15,242 nucleotides of DNA, from positions 1 to 15,242 of the forward strand of contig JAJYBO010000041.1 of the NCBI GenBank assembly GCA_021778975.1. Direction: 5' to 3'. The notes beneath the pieces are model-generated. The model did no database searches. It saw only the letters and a list, made by a program, of their open reading frames with translations, and was not told the origin of the DNA. Within the stretch, counting starts at the first letter, position 1. The number at the start of each line of letters is the position of its first letter. Origin of the DNA: Deltaproteobacteria bacterium (GTDB lineage Bacteria; Desulfobacterota; Desulfobacteria; Desulfobacterales; Desulfatirhabdiaceae). This document shows positions 1-7,860 of the stretch, piece by piece. Position numbers and translations under genes: made by a program.

Positions 1-1
1 G

Positions 2-349
2 GAGAACGCTCTGGTCGGTATCTGGCGGGGCACCTGGAAGTGGTGCGGAAGATTACGAGAAGCGATTATGCGAATTCCCCTCCCCTCCGAACAGCCGTCG
101 CGGATGATCATTCGATATACGAAATCCGGGGTCATCACCATTATAGACGAGATAATGGATGTGGATGTATCGGGTAGCGACATTAAACTGATGGGGGTGA
201 GCTACCGGTTTCTCGAACAAGGCATTGCACTGGGATGGAACCTGGATATTTTCCATCTGACGATGGATGCCTCCCGAACAACACTGAAAGGGACACAGAC
301 TGACAAAAATGGCGATATGCAGCCCGTACTTTTCAAGCGGAAAGGCTGA
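2..349 (+). CDS. 3' end of an unrecognised protein (truncated by the window edge)
   Basis: The frame is open from the first bases of the window to a TGA at 347-349, giving at least 115 residues. There is an ATG at 68, but the residues encoded before it (LVGIWRGTWKW) look like folded protein and match the style of what follows, so the true start is probably left of the window. The visible part alternates short hydrophobic and polar stretches, has Gly/Trp-rich turns, and ends in a D-x-x-G turn followed by a basic tail. This looks like a small all-beta or lipocalin-like fold, but that is only an impression. No catalytic motif, signal peptide or membrane segment is visible. I do not recognise the family and assign no function. 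It runs in the same direction as ispE, 140 bases upstream of the chosen ispE start. Confidence 0.5.
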   Translation, partial: ENALVGIWRGTWKWCGRLREAIMRIPLPSEQPSRMIIRYTKSGVITIIDEIMDVDVSGSDIKLMGVSYRFLEQGIALGWNLDIFHLTMDASRTTLKGTQTDKNGDMQPVLFKRKG

Positions 350-445
350 CGACTTCGTAGTGCGGCCAGGCGTTCTCCGGGGGCATCTGCAATTGTCCCT
401 GACTTACAAAAGAGAAGCCGATCTACTTGACAAAACTCGAAATTC

Positions 446-469
446 GGATGGCTTTTTACAAAGCCGTCC
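446..469 (+). promoter_or_regulatory. Stem-loop in the ispE leader
   Basis: Two 10-base arms, GGATGGCTTT and AAAGCCGTCC, pair fully with one G-U wobble around the tetraloop TTAC. The hairpin ends six bases before the AGGA ribosome-binding site of ispE. No T-run follows, so it is not a standard terminator. It could affect ribosome access or mRNA stability, or be incidental. A TTGACA hexamer at 427-432 just upstream has no convincing -10 partner. Confidence 0.35.
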
Positions 470-489
470 CAAGCAGGAATATCGCATTC

Positions 490-1326
490 ATGAATGTCGT
501 TTCACCGGCTAAGATCAATCTGTTTCTTCACGTTACCGGCAGGCGTCCGGATGGGTATCATACGATCCGGTCGCTGATGTGCTGCGTGTCTCTGTATGAC
601 ACCCTCACCTTCGATTTTGACGCGCCGAAAGTCAGAGTCTCCTGCAATCATCCGGATGTGCCTGACGATGAACGCAATATCGCATATAAAGCAGCCCGAT
701 GTTTTTTAGACGCGCTGCATCAGGCAGGCGGTGCCGCTATTGTCATCGAAAAGCATATACCGGTTGCCGCGGGGCTTGGCGGCGGCAGCAGCAATGCGGC
801 GACGGTGTTTCTGACAATGAACGCCCGGTGGGGAAATCCGTTTTCGCTGGAACAACTGGCGCGCATGGGGCTGACGCTGGGCGCGGATATACCGTTTTTT
901 ATTTATCAAAAACCTGCGCTGGCTTCTGGAATCGGCGAACAGTTTGATTTTTTAGATAACCTCACGCCATGGGGCGTGGTGCTGGTGTATCCCAATATCC
1001 GGGTAAGCACCGCGGCAGTATATAAAAGTCTGAATTTAGGATTGACAAATTGCGAACAAAAGCATAAATATTTCCCTTTGAATATGGGCTTTAATCCGCA
1101 ATTTCATATGTGTAACGATCTTGAGGCCGTTACCATGTTGTGGCATCCTGAAATTGCGCAAATCAAGGAACAGCTTCTGAGGCATGGGGCTATGGGGGTG
1201 CTGATGTCCGGGAGCGGCCCTGCGGTTTTTGGCATTTTTTCAGACGCGGTTGCGGCAGAAAATGCACTGAAAGCGCTGAGTCAAAACAAAAGCTTCTCGT
1301 GTTTTCTGTCCCGGTTGCTGGTGTAG
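490..1326 (+). CDS. ispE: 4-diphosphocytidyl-2-C-methyl-D-erythritol kinase (IspE)
   Basis: IspE is a cytosolic GHMP kinase that phosphorylates the 2-hydroxyl of CDP-methylerythritol with ATP in the MEP pathway to isoprenoid precursors. The 278-residue product opens with the family signature SPAKINLFL, which holds the catalytic Lys8, and then has RPDGYH at 19-24. The glycine-rich ATP loop is PVAAGLGGGSSNAA at 91-104. The catalytic Asp is D133 in GADIPFF, and the C-terminal GHMP motif is MSGSGPAVFGIF. Length is normal for the family. The frame is open further upstream (TTG 427, ATG 448), but ATG 490 places the signature at the usual distance from the N-terminus and has AGGA at 475-478. It precedes tRNA-Gln, prs, rplY and pth, an order I recall from other Desulfobacterota. 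Confidence 0.95.
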   Translation: MNVVSPAKINLFLHVTGRRPDGYHTIRSLMCCVSLYDTLTFDFDAPKVRVSCNHPDVPDDERNIAYKAARCFLDALHQAGGAAIVIEKHIPVAAGLGGGSSNAATVFLTMNARWGNPFSLEQLARMGLTLGADIPFFIYQKPALASGIGEQFDFLDNLTPWGVVLVYPNIRVSTAAVYKSLNLGLTNCEQKHKYFPLNMGFNPQFHMCNDLEAVTMLWHPEIAQIKEQLLRHGAMGVLMSGSGPAVFGIFSDAVAAENALKALSQNKSFSCFLSRLLV

Positions 1327-1481
1327 CTTTCAGCTTAAGTGTGCGGAGAGCAGGGCGACAGGGTGAACATTGGTGGTTCTTTTTGGCTTGCGTGTTGAAA
1401 GCTGTCTGATTTGCCAAAACAAGATGTGAAGGGGGAGCGGCGAATGGCCATGTCGTCGTGATATGTCGAGTCTGTTCTTTT

Positions 1482-1556
1482 TGGGGCGTCGTCAAGCGGT
1501 AAGACACAGGATTTTGGTTCCTGGATTCGGAGGTTCGAATCCTCCCGCCCCAGCCA
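1482..1556 (+). tRNA. trnQ: tRNA-Gln (anticodon UUG)
   Basis: A complete cloverleaf can be drawn by hand. The acceptor arms 1482-1488 and 1546-1552 pair over seven bases (first pair U-A), followed by discriminator G1553 and an encoded CCA at 1554-1556. The anticodon stem is CAGGA/TCCTG (1507-1511, 1519-1523) around loop TTTTGGT, with anticodon TTG at 1514-1516 reading CAA. The T arm is GGAGG-TTCGAAT-CCTCC at 1529-1545, and the D arm carries AAGCGGTAAGAC. The U1-A72 pair and G73 are known glutaminyl-tRNA identity features. It lies alone between ispE and prs. The flanks 1327-1481 and 1557-1659 contain no gene I can support and no clear promoter or terminator. Confidence 0.97.
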
Positions 1557-1659
1557 ATCTTTTCGGACGGCATATGTATATTGATGTGAAGATGCTGCAA
1601 GCGCTGCGGTATCCTGTACACACTACACAGTAAGGGATGTCTCTCACAGGAAAGGTTTC

Positions 1660-2616
1660 ATGAGCTGGTTTGCAACAAACGGTCTGACAATTTTTTCAGG
1701 AAATTCCAACCCCGATCTGGCGCAGCAGATATGCAAATATCTTGAAATGCCGCTGGGAGGCGCTAAGGTCAAAACATTCAGTGATGGCGAGCTTCAGATT
1801 GAAGTAGATGAAAATGTCCGTTCCAAGGATATTTTTGTCGTTCAGTCCACCAGCTCTCCGGTGAACGATCATCTGATGGAACTGCTTCTGATGATTGACG
1901 CCTTCAAACGTTCTTCCGCTCGACGCATCACCGCCGTCATTCCCTATTATGGATATGCCCGTCAGGATAAAAAGGTCGCCCCCAGAGTTCCTATCAGCGC
2001 CAAGCTGGTGGCGGATCTGCTGACGGTTGCCGGCGCCAACCGGGTTATCACGATGGATCTTCACGCCAGCCAGATTCAGGGCTTTTTCAGTATTCCCGTG
2101 GACAATCTCTTTGCAGCGCCGGTGATTCTGGAATACATCAAAAACGATTTTCCCGGAGAGAATCTCGTGATTGTGTCGCCGGATGCAGGCGGTGTCGAAA
2201 GGGCCAGGGCTTTTGCCAAACGCTTGAACGCCGGGCTTGCCATTGTAGATAAACGCCGGGAAGCCCCCAACAAAGCCAAGGCCATGGCGTTGATCGGAGA
2301 TGTTTCGGGAAAGACCGCCATCATTCTGGATGACATGGTGGACACTGCCGGTACGGTCACGGAAGCGGCGACGGTGATTATGGACAAAGGTGCTCAGGAA
2401 GTTCACGCATGCTGCTCGCATCCGGTGCTTTCCGGCCCCGCGGTAGAGCGGATCGAAACTTCCGCGCTCAAGAGTTTTATGGTCACCAATACCATCCCCT
2501 TAAAAAAAGATGCCGCTGCCTGCGAAAAGATCAAGGTATTGAGCATTGCCCGGCTGGTCGGTGAGGCCATTATCCGAAGCCATCGGGGAGATTCCGTAAC
2601 GTCTTTGTTTGTATGA
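1660..2616 (+). CDS. prs: Ribose-phosphate pyrophosphokinase (PRPP synthetase)
   Basis: This enzyme transfers pyrophosphate from ATP to ribose-5-phosphate to make PRPP for purine, pyrimidine, NAD, histidine and tryptophan synthesis. The 318-residue length is typical of the class I bacterial enzyme. Visible motifs are FSDGE at 40-44, the ATP-binding RQDKK at 101-105, metal-binding H135 in MDLHA, SPDAGG at 173-178, the KRR flexible-loop motif at 198-200, and the ribose-5-phosphate loop DDMVDTAGT at 224-232. The ATG at 1660 has AGGAAAGG at 1648-1655 upstream. The gene follows tRNA-Gln by about 100 bases and precedes rplY by 127 bases. No key residue is missing. Confidence 0.97.
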   Translation: MSWFATNGLTIFSGNSNPDLAQQICKYLEMPLGGAKVKTFSDGELQIEVDENVRSKDIFVVQSTSSPVNDHLMELLLMIDAFKRSSARRITAVIPYYGYARQDKKVAPRVPISAKLVADLLTVAGANRVITMDLHASQIQGFFSIPVDNLFAAPVILEYIKNDFPGENLVIVSPDAGGVERARAFAKRLNAGLAIVDKRREAPNKAKAMALIGDVSGKTAIILDDMVDTAGTVTEAATVIMDKGAQEVHACCSHPVLSGPAVERIETSALKSFMVTNTIPLKKDAAACEKIKVLSIARLVGEAIIRSHRGDSVTSLFV

Positions 2617-2697
2617 AAATGTGTGCTGTCTGTGACAGGGCGGCATAACGATCTGATTTATAAATTAACCTGACATTTCTATAAAAAGAAACAGATG

Positions 2698-2714
2698 CTG
2701 CCCGAACCGGGCAG
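2698..2714 (+). promoter_or_regulatory. GC-rich hairpin in the rplY leader
   Basis: CTGCCCG and CGGGCAG form a perfect seven-base stem around the three-base loop AAC, 29 bases before the rplY start. It is followed by AGATTGAG, not a T-run, so it is a poor Rho-independent terminator. It could act in prs-rplY mRNA processing or in control of rplY. L25 leaders are regulated in some other bacteria, but the sequence alone does not show that here. Confidence 0.4.
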
Positions 2715-2731
2715 AGATTGAGACATAGCAT

Positions 2732-2746
2732 AAGGAGGCTTTTTTG
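2732..2746 (+). promoter_or_regulatory. Strong ribosome-binding site with TTG start of rplY
   Basis: AAGGAGG at 2732-2738 lies five bases before the codon TTG at 2744-2746. No in-frame ATG lies close enough to encode the conserved N-terminus, so the near-perfect Shine-Dalgarno decides in favour of the TTG start. Confidence 0.75.
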
Positions 2747-3373
2747 GAGATACTCGAACTGAATGCAACGCTGAGGACATCTATCGGCAACAGTCCTTCC
2801 AGAGCGTTGCGCCGAGAAGGCAATATCCCTGCCGTCCTGTACGGCCCAGGTTCTGAATCCGTTTTGTTATCGGTAGGCGCTGTAGATCTGGAACACGCTC
2901 TCAAAAAGGCTTCGGCGAGCCAGATCATTTTCAATATGGCGATTCAAAATACGGGCGCGGGCGCTCGCACCGCCATGATCAAAGAACTTCAGACACATCC
3001 GTTATCCCGTAAGTTTCTGCATGTTGATTTTTATGAAATTTCAAAAGATCGAAAAATCAGGGTCAATGTGCCGGTTGTGATTAAAGGAAAATGTAAGGGC
3101 GTCGAAGACGGCGGCATGCTTCAGGTCATTCAGCGTGAGGTCGAAGTCATGTGTCTGCCGTTTGACGTTCCTCAATCCATTCCGATTGATATTACGGAGC
3201 TGGAAATTGGGGATTCCGTTCATGTCAAAGACCTGAAGGTTTCCGAGAACATCGAGTTGCCTGCTGAGATCAATTATACCATTTTGACCATTCTCAGCAC
3301 CAAATCCGATGAAAGAACACCGGGCGAGGAAGCCGCTGAAGAGAGCGCCAAGAGCAAACCGGCCGGAAAATAA
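2744..3373 (+). CDS. rplY: Large-subunit ribosomal protein L25 (TL5/CTC form)
   Basis: L25 binds 5S rRNA in the 50S central protuberance. The 209-residue product is the long two-domain CTC/TL5 form, not the short enterobacterial form. The N-terminal 5S-binding domain (about residues 1-92) contains SRALRREGNIPAVLYGPG at 19-36 and the HVDFYEI motif at its end. The C-terminal TL5 beta domain (about 97-185) carries VPVVIKGKCKGVEDGG. A charged Glu/Ala/Lys tail of about 20 residues follows and is probably disordered. Translation starts at TTG behind AAGGAGG. The gene sits between prs and pth, the common bacterial arrangement, and its stop is 39 bases before the pth ATG, which suggests cotranscription. 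Confidence 0.95.
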   Translation: MEILELNATLRTSIGNSPSRALRREGNIPAVLYGPGSESVLLSVGAVDLEHALKKASASQIIFNMAIQNTGAGARTAMIKELQTHPLSRKFLHVDFYEISKDRKIRVNVPVVIKGKCKGVEDGGMLQVIQREVEVMCLPFDVPQSIPIDITELEIGDSVHVKDLKVSENIELPAEINYTILTILSTKSDERTPGEEAAEESAKSKPAGK

Positions 3374-3412
3374 TCTCTTTCTGAACATAGTGGCCAGACA
3401 ATTCCCTGCGTT

Positions 3413-4075
3413 ATGGATATACAAGAACCGGTTCTGTCAGATGCAGAGCAGAGGGGGCGCTTTCTGGTCGTTGGGCTTGGAAACCCCGGAGACGGATATC
3501 GGCGGACGCGCCACAATATCGGATTTCACATCATTGATGCGATTTCATGCCGATACCGGATCGTGATTCGACATTGCGACGTCTCGATGCGAAATATTGA
3601 TGCACAGATCGGAGAAGGCGTCATCGAGGGTAAGAACGTCGTTCTGATGAAGCCGATGGCGTACATGAATCTGAGTGGAGAGCCGGTATCCCGGATTTTA
3701 TATCATACCAGTTTGTCGAGTAGAGATATGTTAGTCGTCCATGACGATATGGACCTGTCATTCGGAAGAATCAAAATAAAATCGAAAGGGGGGAGCGGAG
3801 GCCATAATGGTGTGCAGTCGTTGATAGATGCTCTGGGTGGGGGCGATTTCAATCGTCTTCGCATCGGCATCGGGCATTCCGGAAAAGGTGTGAGCGTCGT
3901 GGATTATGTCTTGTCGCCTTTTACATCGGAAGAAAACGACATGATGTCATGTATCGTTGACCGTGCGCGGGATGCAGTGGTAACCGTTCTCTGCAATGGT
4001 GCAGAGGCGGGGATGAACCGTTTTAATCAGACGTTAATCACGATTTCAAGTCAAACAACAGATGGAGGGAAATAA
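3413..4075 (+). CDS. pth: Peptidyl-tRNA hydrolase
   Basis: Pth cleaves the ester bond of peptidyl-tRNAs that drop off ribosomes and so recycles tRNA. All family landmarks are present: GLGNPG at 21-26, catalytic His34 in RHNIGF, Asn86 in MKPMAYMNLSG, Asp111 in VVHDDMDL, and Asn132 in GSGGHNG. The product is 220 residues. The conserved core starts at residue 17, so about 16 extra residues (MDIQEPVLSDAEQRGR) precede it. ATG 3413 is the only ATG available before the core and has no obvious Shine-Dalgarno, so expression may depend on coupling to rplY 39 bases upstream. The stop TAA overlaps the hppA ATG by one base (TAATG). Confidence 0.95.
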   Translation: MDIQEPVLSDAEQRGRFLVVGLGNPGDGYRRTRHNIGFHIIDAISCRYRIVIRHCDVSMRNIDAQIGEGVIEGKNVVLMKPMAYMNLSGEPVSRILYHTSLSSRDMLVVHDDMDLSFGRIKIKSKGGSGGHNGVQSLIDALGGGDFNRLRIGIGHSGKGVSVVDYVLSPFTSEENDMMSCIVDRARDAVVTVLCNGAEAGMNRFNQTLITISSQTTDGGK

Positions 4076-6093
4076 TGGACTACGTACTGGCAAATATTCC
4101 ATTTTTGTGTATGCTGGTGGGTTTAGTAGGAGTCCTTTTTGCGATAGCGCTGGCGTCTATTGTTAAAAGTGCTCCGGCAGGTAATGAAAAGATGCAGGCC
4201 ATTGCCAGCGCCATCAAAGAAGGCGCCATTGCATATCTGAATCGGCAGTTGAAAAGTATGTCTATCGTGGGAGCTATCATTTTTGTTGCCATTTTCGCCA
4301 CACTGGGTTCTAAATCAGCTATAGGTTTTCTGATCGGTGCGGTGGCTTCCTTTATTGCCGGTTATGTCGGCATGAGAGTGTCGGTCATTGCCAATGTCAG
4401 AACCGCTGAAGCCGCCAAAAAAGGTCTGCCTGCAGGTCTTGCGCTTGCGTTCAAAGGCGGGTCTGTTACCGGTATGATGGTTGCGGGTCTGGCGTTGACC
4501 TCCGTATCAGGTTATTTTTTCGTTACTCATGATGTGATGTCTCTGGTTGCGTTGGGATTTGGCGGAAGCCTGATTTCCATTTTTGCCCGACTGGGCGGCG
4601 GTATCTTCACCAAGGGCGCTGACGTCGGCGCAGACCTGGTGGGTAAGGTTGAAGCCGGTATTCCTGAAGACGACCCCAGAAACCCTGCTGTTATCGCAGA
4701 CAACGTCGGCGACAATGTTGGTGACTGCGCCGGTATGGCGGCTGACTTGTTTGAAACTTATGCGGTTACGGCTGTGGCGGCCATGTTGATCGGCCACCTG
4801 CTGTTCCCCAAAATTCTTATGGCCGAGGAATTTCCGCTGATTCTGGGAGCAATTTCCATCGTCGCCTCCATGATCGCCATCTTCTTTGTCAGGCTGGGCG
4901 CCAAAAGCGATTATATCATGGGTGCTCTGTACAAAGGAATGTTTGGTGCAGCCATTATCGCAGCAGTTGCTTTCTATTTCGCCTGCCATAAGTTCATGGG
5001 CGATCTTGGAACCGTTTCCGCTCAGGCCGTCTATGCTTCTACTCTGATTGGTCTTATTCTGACAGTTGTCATTGTTATCATCACCGAGTACTATACTGGT
5101 AAATATGCGCCGGTGAAGGCTATCGCCGATGCGTCCGCCACCGGTCACGGCACCAACATCATTGCCGGTCTGGCTGTTAGCATGCAGGCGACTGCTGCTC
5201 CGGTTATCACGATCTGTATCGCCATTTTTGGAGCCTATCATTTTGCAGGTCTTTATGGCATCGCCATGGCGGCCATGTCCATGCTGTCCATGACCGGTAT
5301 GGTCATTGCTATTGACGCTTACGGTCCAATCACCGACAACGCCGGTGGTATCGCTGAAATGGCTGAAATGGATGAGAGCGTCCGCGCTGTCACTGATCCG
5401 CTGGATGCAGTTGGAAATACCACCAAGGCCGTCACCAAAGGCTATGCCATCGGTTCCGCCGGTTTGGCCGCCCTGGTGCTGTTTAACGCTTATGTCCAGG
5501 AATTTGCGCTTCATGCAGAAAAAGGCGCCGCCGCCATCCGGTTTGACCTTTCCGATGTCAATGTCGTCATCGGTCTTTTTATCGGTGGTCTTCTGCCGTA
5601 TCTGTTTGCCTCCATCGCCATGAAAGCTGTGGGAAATGCCGGCGGCGCGGTTGTTGAAGAAGTCCGCAGACAGTTCCGCACCATTCCTGGCATTATGGAA
5701 GGCACTGCGAAACCTGATTACGGCGCATGTGTGGATATCGTCACCAAGTTCGCATTGAAAGAGATGATTGTCCCGGCGCTGCTGCCGGTGGTGGCTCCAA
5801 TTGTTGTCGGTCTGCTGCTGGGCAAAGTTGCTCTGGGCGGTCTTCTGATCGGCAGTATCGTTACCGGTCTTTTTGTCGCTATCTCTATGACAACCGGTGG
5901 TGCTGCATGGGACAATGCCAAAAAGTATATTGAAGACGGTCATCTGGGCGGCAAGGGCAGTGATGCTCACAAAGCGGCTGTTACCGGCGACACTGTCGGC
6001 GACCCGTACAAAGATACCGCTGGCCCGGCTGTCAACCCGATGATCAAGATTCTGAACGTCGTGGCGCTGCTGATGGTTCCATTCTTGATGTAA
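4075..6093 (+). CDS. hppA: Membrane-bound proton-translocating pyrophosphatase (K+-independent type)
   Basis: This inner-membrane ion pump hydrolyses cytosolic pyrophosphate and exports cations. The 672-residue, very hydrophobic product should have about 16 transmembrane helices. The substrate site is clear: TKGADVGADLVGKVEAG around residue 183, then EDDPRNPAVIADNVGDNVGD, and near the C-terminus GDTVGDPYKDTAGP. The segment GNTTKAVTKG at 447-456 has Lys451 and Thr454, where K+-dependent enzymes have Ala and Gly. In the family literature the Lys marks K+-independent, H+-pumping enzymes. ATG 4075 overlaps the pth stop and has GGAGGG at 4064-4069, so translation is probably coupled to pth. A terminator follows 39 bases after the stop. 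Many anaerobes use this pump to recover energy from biosynthetic PPi; that role here is inferred. Confidence 0.96.
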   Translation: MDYVLANIPFLCMLVGLVGVLFAIALASIVKSAPAGNEKMQAIASAIKEGAIAYLNRQLKSMSIVGAIIFVAIFATLGSKSAIGFLIGAVASFIAGYVGMRVSVIANVRTAEAAKKGLPAGLALAFKGGSVTGMMVAGLALTSVSGYFFVTHDVMSLVALGFGGSLISIFARLGGGIFTKGADVGADLVGKVEAGIPEDDPRNPAVIADNVGDNVGDCAGMAADLFETYAVTAVAAMLIGHLLFPKILMAEEFPLILGAISIVASMIAIFFVRLGAKSDYIMGALYKGMFGAAIIAAVAFYFACHKFMGDLGTVSAQAVYASTLIGLILTVVIVIITEYYTGKYAPVKAIADASATGHGTNIIAGLAVSMQATAAPVITICIAIFGAYHFAGLYGIAMAAMSMLSMTGMVIAIDAYGPITDNAGGIAEMAEMDESVRAVTDPLDAVGNTTKAVTKGYAIGSAGLAALVLFNAYVQEFALHAEKGAAAIRFDLSDVNVVIGLFIGGLLPYLFASIAMKAVGNAGGAVVEEVRRQFRTIPGIMEGTAKPDYGACVDIVTKFALKEMIVPALLPVVAPIVVGLLLGKVALGGLLIGSIVTGLFVAISMTTGGAAWDNAKKYIEDGHLGGKGSDAHKAAVTGDTVGDPYKDTAGPAVNPMIKILNVVALLMVPFLM

Positions 6094-6132
6094 CACAGCG
6101 TTATTTAAGATAGTTGTTTAGGTCTAAATCGT

Positions 6133-6170
6133 AAGGATTGGCGCTCTTTGACGGGCGTCAATCCTTTTTT
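6133..6170 (+). terminator. Rho-independent terminator after hppA
   Basis: The arms AAGGATTGGCGC (6133-6144) and GCGTCAATCCTT (6155-6166) pair over 12 bases with one G-U wobble around a 10-base loop. They lead into six T's at 6165-6170. It closes the ispE-to-hppA block. The remaining gap to carD (6171-6298) must hold the promoter of the next unit, but I see only weak matches (for example TTGCGT 6172 with TAGTTT 6195) and do not call one. Confidence 0.9.
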
Positions 6171-6298
6171 ATTGCGTGTTCAGATGATCTGTGGTAGTTT
6201 TCCCCCCAGAGGTACAGATATGTCTTCACCCCATAAAGCAGCTTTCCTTTCTCACTTCTCAGTCTCCACGTTCCGATACAGTTTTTACATGGCACCAT

Positions 6299-6874
6299 AT
6301 GAAAATACATATGAAAATAAATGATAAAAAAAATAGACTTCAGGCCGAACCTTTAAAAATCTGTATTAAGCGGTTCTGTATAGGCGATCTTGCCGTATAT
6401 CCGGCTCATGGGGTCGGAAGAATCGAGGCCATCGAGAGCAAAGTGATCAATGGCGAAAAACATGATTTCTACATCATGAAGATTTTAGAAAATGGTATGG
6501 TAATCATGATTCCAACCTGGAATGTTCAGTCGGTGGGTCTCAGAGAGATCATTCAAGAAAATGAAATTCCTAAAATTTACGAATTGATGAGAAGCCAGAG
6601 GGATTTTACGCTGGAAAGTCAGACATGGAACCGCAGATATCGTGAATATATGGAAAAGATAAAAACAGGTTCCCTGTTTGATGTGGCCGAGGTGTTTCGA
6701 GACTTGTATTTGTTGAAATTATCCAAAGATTTGTCTTTTGGCGAGCGTAAACTTTATGATACCGCCCAGATGCTGCTGGTAAAAGAGCTTTCCACATCGC
6801 GGCATACCACCGAAGACATGATTCTGTCCGAAATTGAATCTCTCTTTATTCAGGAAGCTGGCGCCACGGTGTGA
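6299..6874 (+). CDS. carD: CarD-family transcriptional regulator
   Basis: CarD/CdnL proteins bind the RNA polymerase beta subunit through a Tudor-like domain and stabilise open promoter complexes, often at rRNA and housekeeping promoters. The RNAP-interaction domain runs from about residue 26 to 90 and begins FCIGDLAVYPAHGVGRIEAI, a typical signature. The helical C-terminal domain has the expected W-N-R-R-Y (DNA-contacting Trp region) and LSFGERKLYDTAQMLL motifs. The start is uncertain. ATG 6299 (191 residues) and ATG 6311 (187 residues) are both in frame with no clear Shine-Dalgarno, and the open frame reaches back to 6191 with residues that do not look like CarD. Either start leaves about 20-25 Lys-rich residues ahead of the domain, longer than usual. 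It is the first gene after the terminator, and rluD starts 19 bases after its stop. Confidence 0.88.
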   Translation: MKIHMKINDKKNRLQAEPLKICIKRFCIGDLAVYPAHGVGRIEAIESKVINGEKHDFYIMKILENGMVIMIPTWNVQSVGLREIIQENEIPKIYELMRSQRDFTLESQTWNRRYREYMEKIKTGSLFDVAEVFRDLYLLKLSKDLSFGERKLYDTAQMLLVKELSTSRHTTEDMILSEIESLFIQEAGATV

Positions 6875-6893
6875 TGTAGTCATAGCCAGTGTC

Positions 6894-7841
6894 ATGTCAT
6901 CGAAAGGTTTTTTTTCCATAGACGTAACGGATCAGCTTTCCGGAATGCGTATAGACGTGGCGGTATCAATGCGGGTTGCCGGGTGTTCCCGCTCGATGGC
7001 GGGTGCGTTGATCCGTGAAGGTCGAATACGGGTTCAGGGCGATGTCAAAAAACCTGGTTACCGTCTCAAAACCGGAGAAGTGATTTCCGGCGATATCCCT
7101 GCACCTGTTCCCATAGATTGTGTTCCAGAATCCATCAAGATTCAAATTCTCCATGAAGACGAGGACATCATCGTTATAGACAAACCCGCGGGGATGGTGG
7201 TGCATCCGGCGCCGGGTCATCGTTCTGGAACACTGGTCAATGCCATTCTGCATCATTGCCCGCATCTTTCAGGAATCGGGGGTAAAGTTCGACCTGGCAT
7301 TGTTCATCGCCTGGATAAAGACACGTCAGGAGTGCTGCTGGTAGCCAAAACAGCGGCGGCTCAGGCGCATTTGGCCGATCAATTCAAAAATCGAACGCTT
7401 CAAAAAACCTATCTGGCGCTGGTTGCCGGGAATATGGCAACTGCCAGTGGCGTTATAGAACTGCCCATTGGCCGACATCCGGTGGACAGAAAAAAAATGT
7501 CGGTTCACAGCACAAAATCCCGCGCCGCCAGAACACTTTGGCGGGTAAAAGAAACGTTTGGCGCCGCCAGTCTTCTGGAAGTGGAAATCAAGACAGGCCG
7601 CACCCATCAGATACGCGTCCACTGTGCGGCCATACAGCATCCGGTGCTGGGAGACGACGTGTATGGCTCCCGCAAGATGGATCACAGGTTGTCGGGTCTG
7701 ATGCCATTGTTGACCCGGCAGATGTTGCATGCCTGGAAAATTGTATTCACCCATCCCCGAACGGGTGAGTGTATGCAGATGGAGTCACCTGTTCCGGATG
7801 ATATAATGCACATCCTGAAAAAATTAAAAAACATGATATGA
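6894..7841 (+). CDS. rluD: RluA/RluD-family rRNA pseudouridine synthase
   Basis: This family isomerises uridine to pseudouridine in RNA; RluD itself modifies helix 69 of 23S rRNA. The 315-residue product has an N-terminal S4 RNA-binding domain (about 16-75: R-x-D, SRSMAGALIREGRIRVQG). The catalytic domain follows with DKPAGMVVHPAPGH, the active-site motif HRLDKDTSG at 138-146 with catalytic Asp141, and KTGRTHQIRVH further on. S4 plus this domain order favours RluD over RluA or RluC, but specificity is not provable here. The frame opens at a TTG inside carD (6834). ATG 6894 is chosen because it lies after the carD stop and the S4 domain begins shortly after. There is no strong Shine-Dalgarno, so coupling to carD is likely. 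dapB follows after 19 bases. Confidence 0.9.
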   Translation: MSSKGFFSIDVTDQLSGMRIDVAVSMRVAGCSRSMAGALIREGRIRVQGDVKKPGYRLKTGEVISGDIPAPVPIDCVPESIKIQILHEDEDIIVIDKPAGMVVHPAPGHRSGTLVNAILHHCPHLSGIGGKVRPGIVHRLDKDTSGVLLVAKTAAAQAHLADQFKNRTLQKTYLALVAGNMATASGVIELPIGRHPVDRKKMSVHSTKSRAARTLWRVKETFGAASLLEVEIKTGRTHQIRVHCAAIQHPVLGDDVYGSRKMDHRLSGLMPLLTRQMLHAWKIVFTHPRTGECMQMESPVPDDIMHILKKLKNMI

Positions 7842-7860
7842 ATATGATGGAGGTGTCAAT

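Noticed and set aside
427..489. Longer ispE start at TTG 427 or ATG 448
   Set aside because: The added residues do not resemble IspE N-termini, and the region carries a hairpin. ATG 490 fits the family and has AGGA upstream.
1325..1403. Inverted repeat AGCTTTCA/TGAAAGCT flanking the ispE-tRNA spacer
   Set aside because: The arms are about 63 bases apart with no T-run or other structure, which is likely chance.
1190..1621. 143-residue minus-strand frame across the tRNA-Gln gene
   Set aside because: Its middle (GGRIRTSES) is the well-known false protein made by translating a tRNA gene backwards. It also overlaps the end of ispE.
1696..2421. 241-residue minus-strand frame antisense to prs
   Set aside because: It is a shadow of prs with no recognisable motif or ribosome-binding site.
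4507..6096. 529-residue minus-strand frame antisense to hppA
   Set aside because: It mirrors hppA codon use. Its His/Asp/Asn-rich composition has no domain, and hppA is certain on the + strand.
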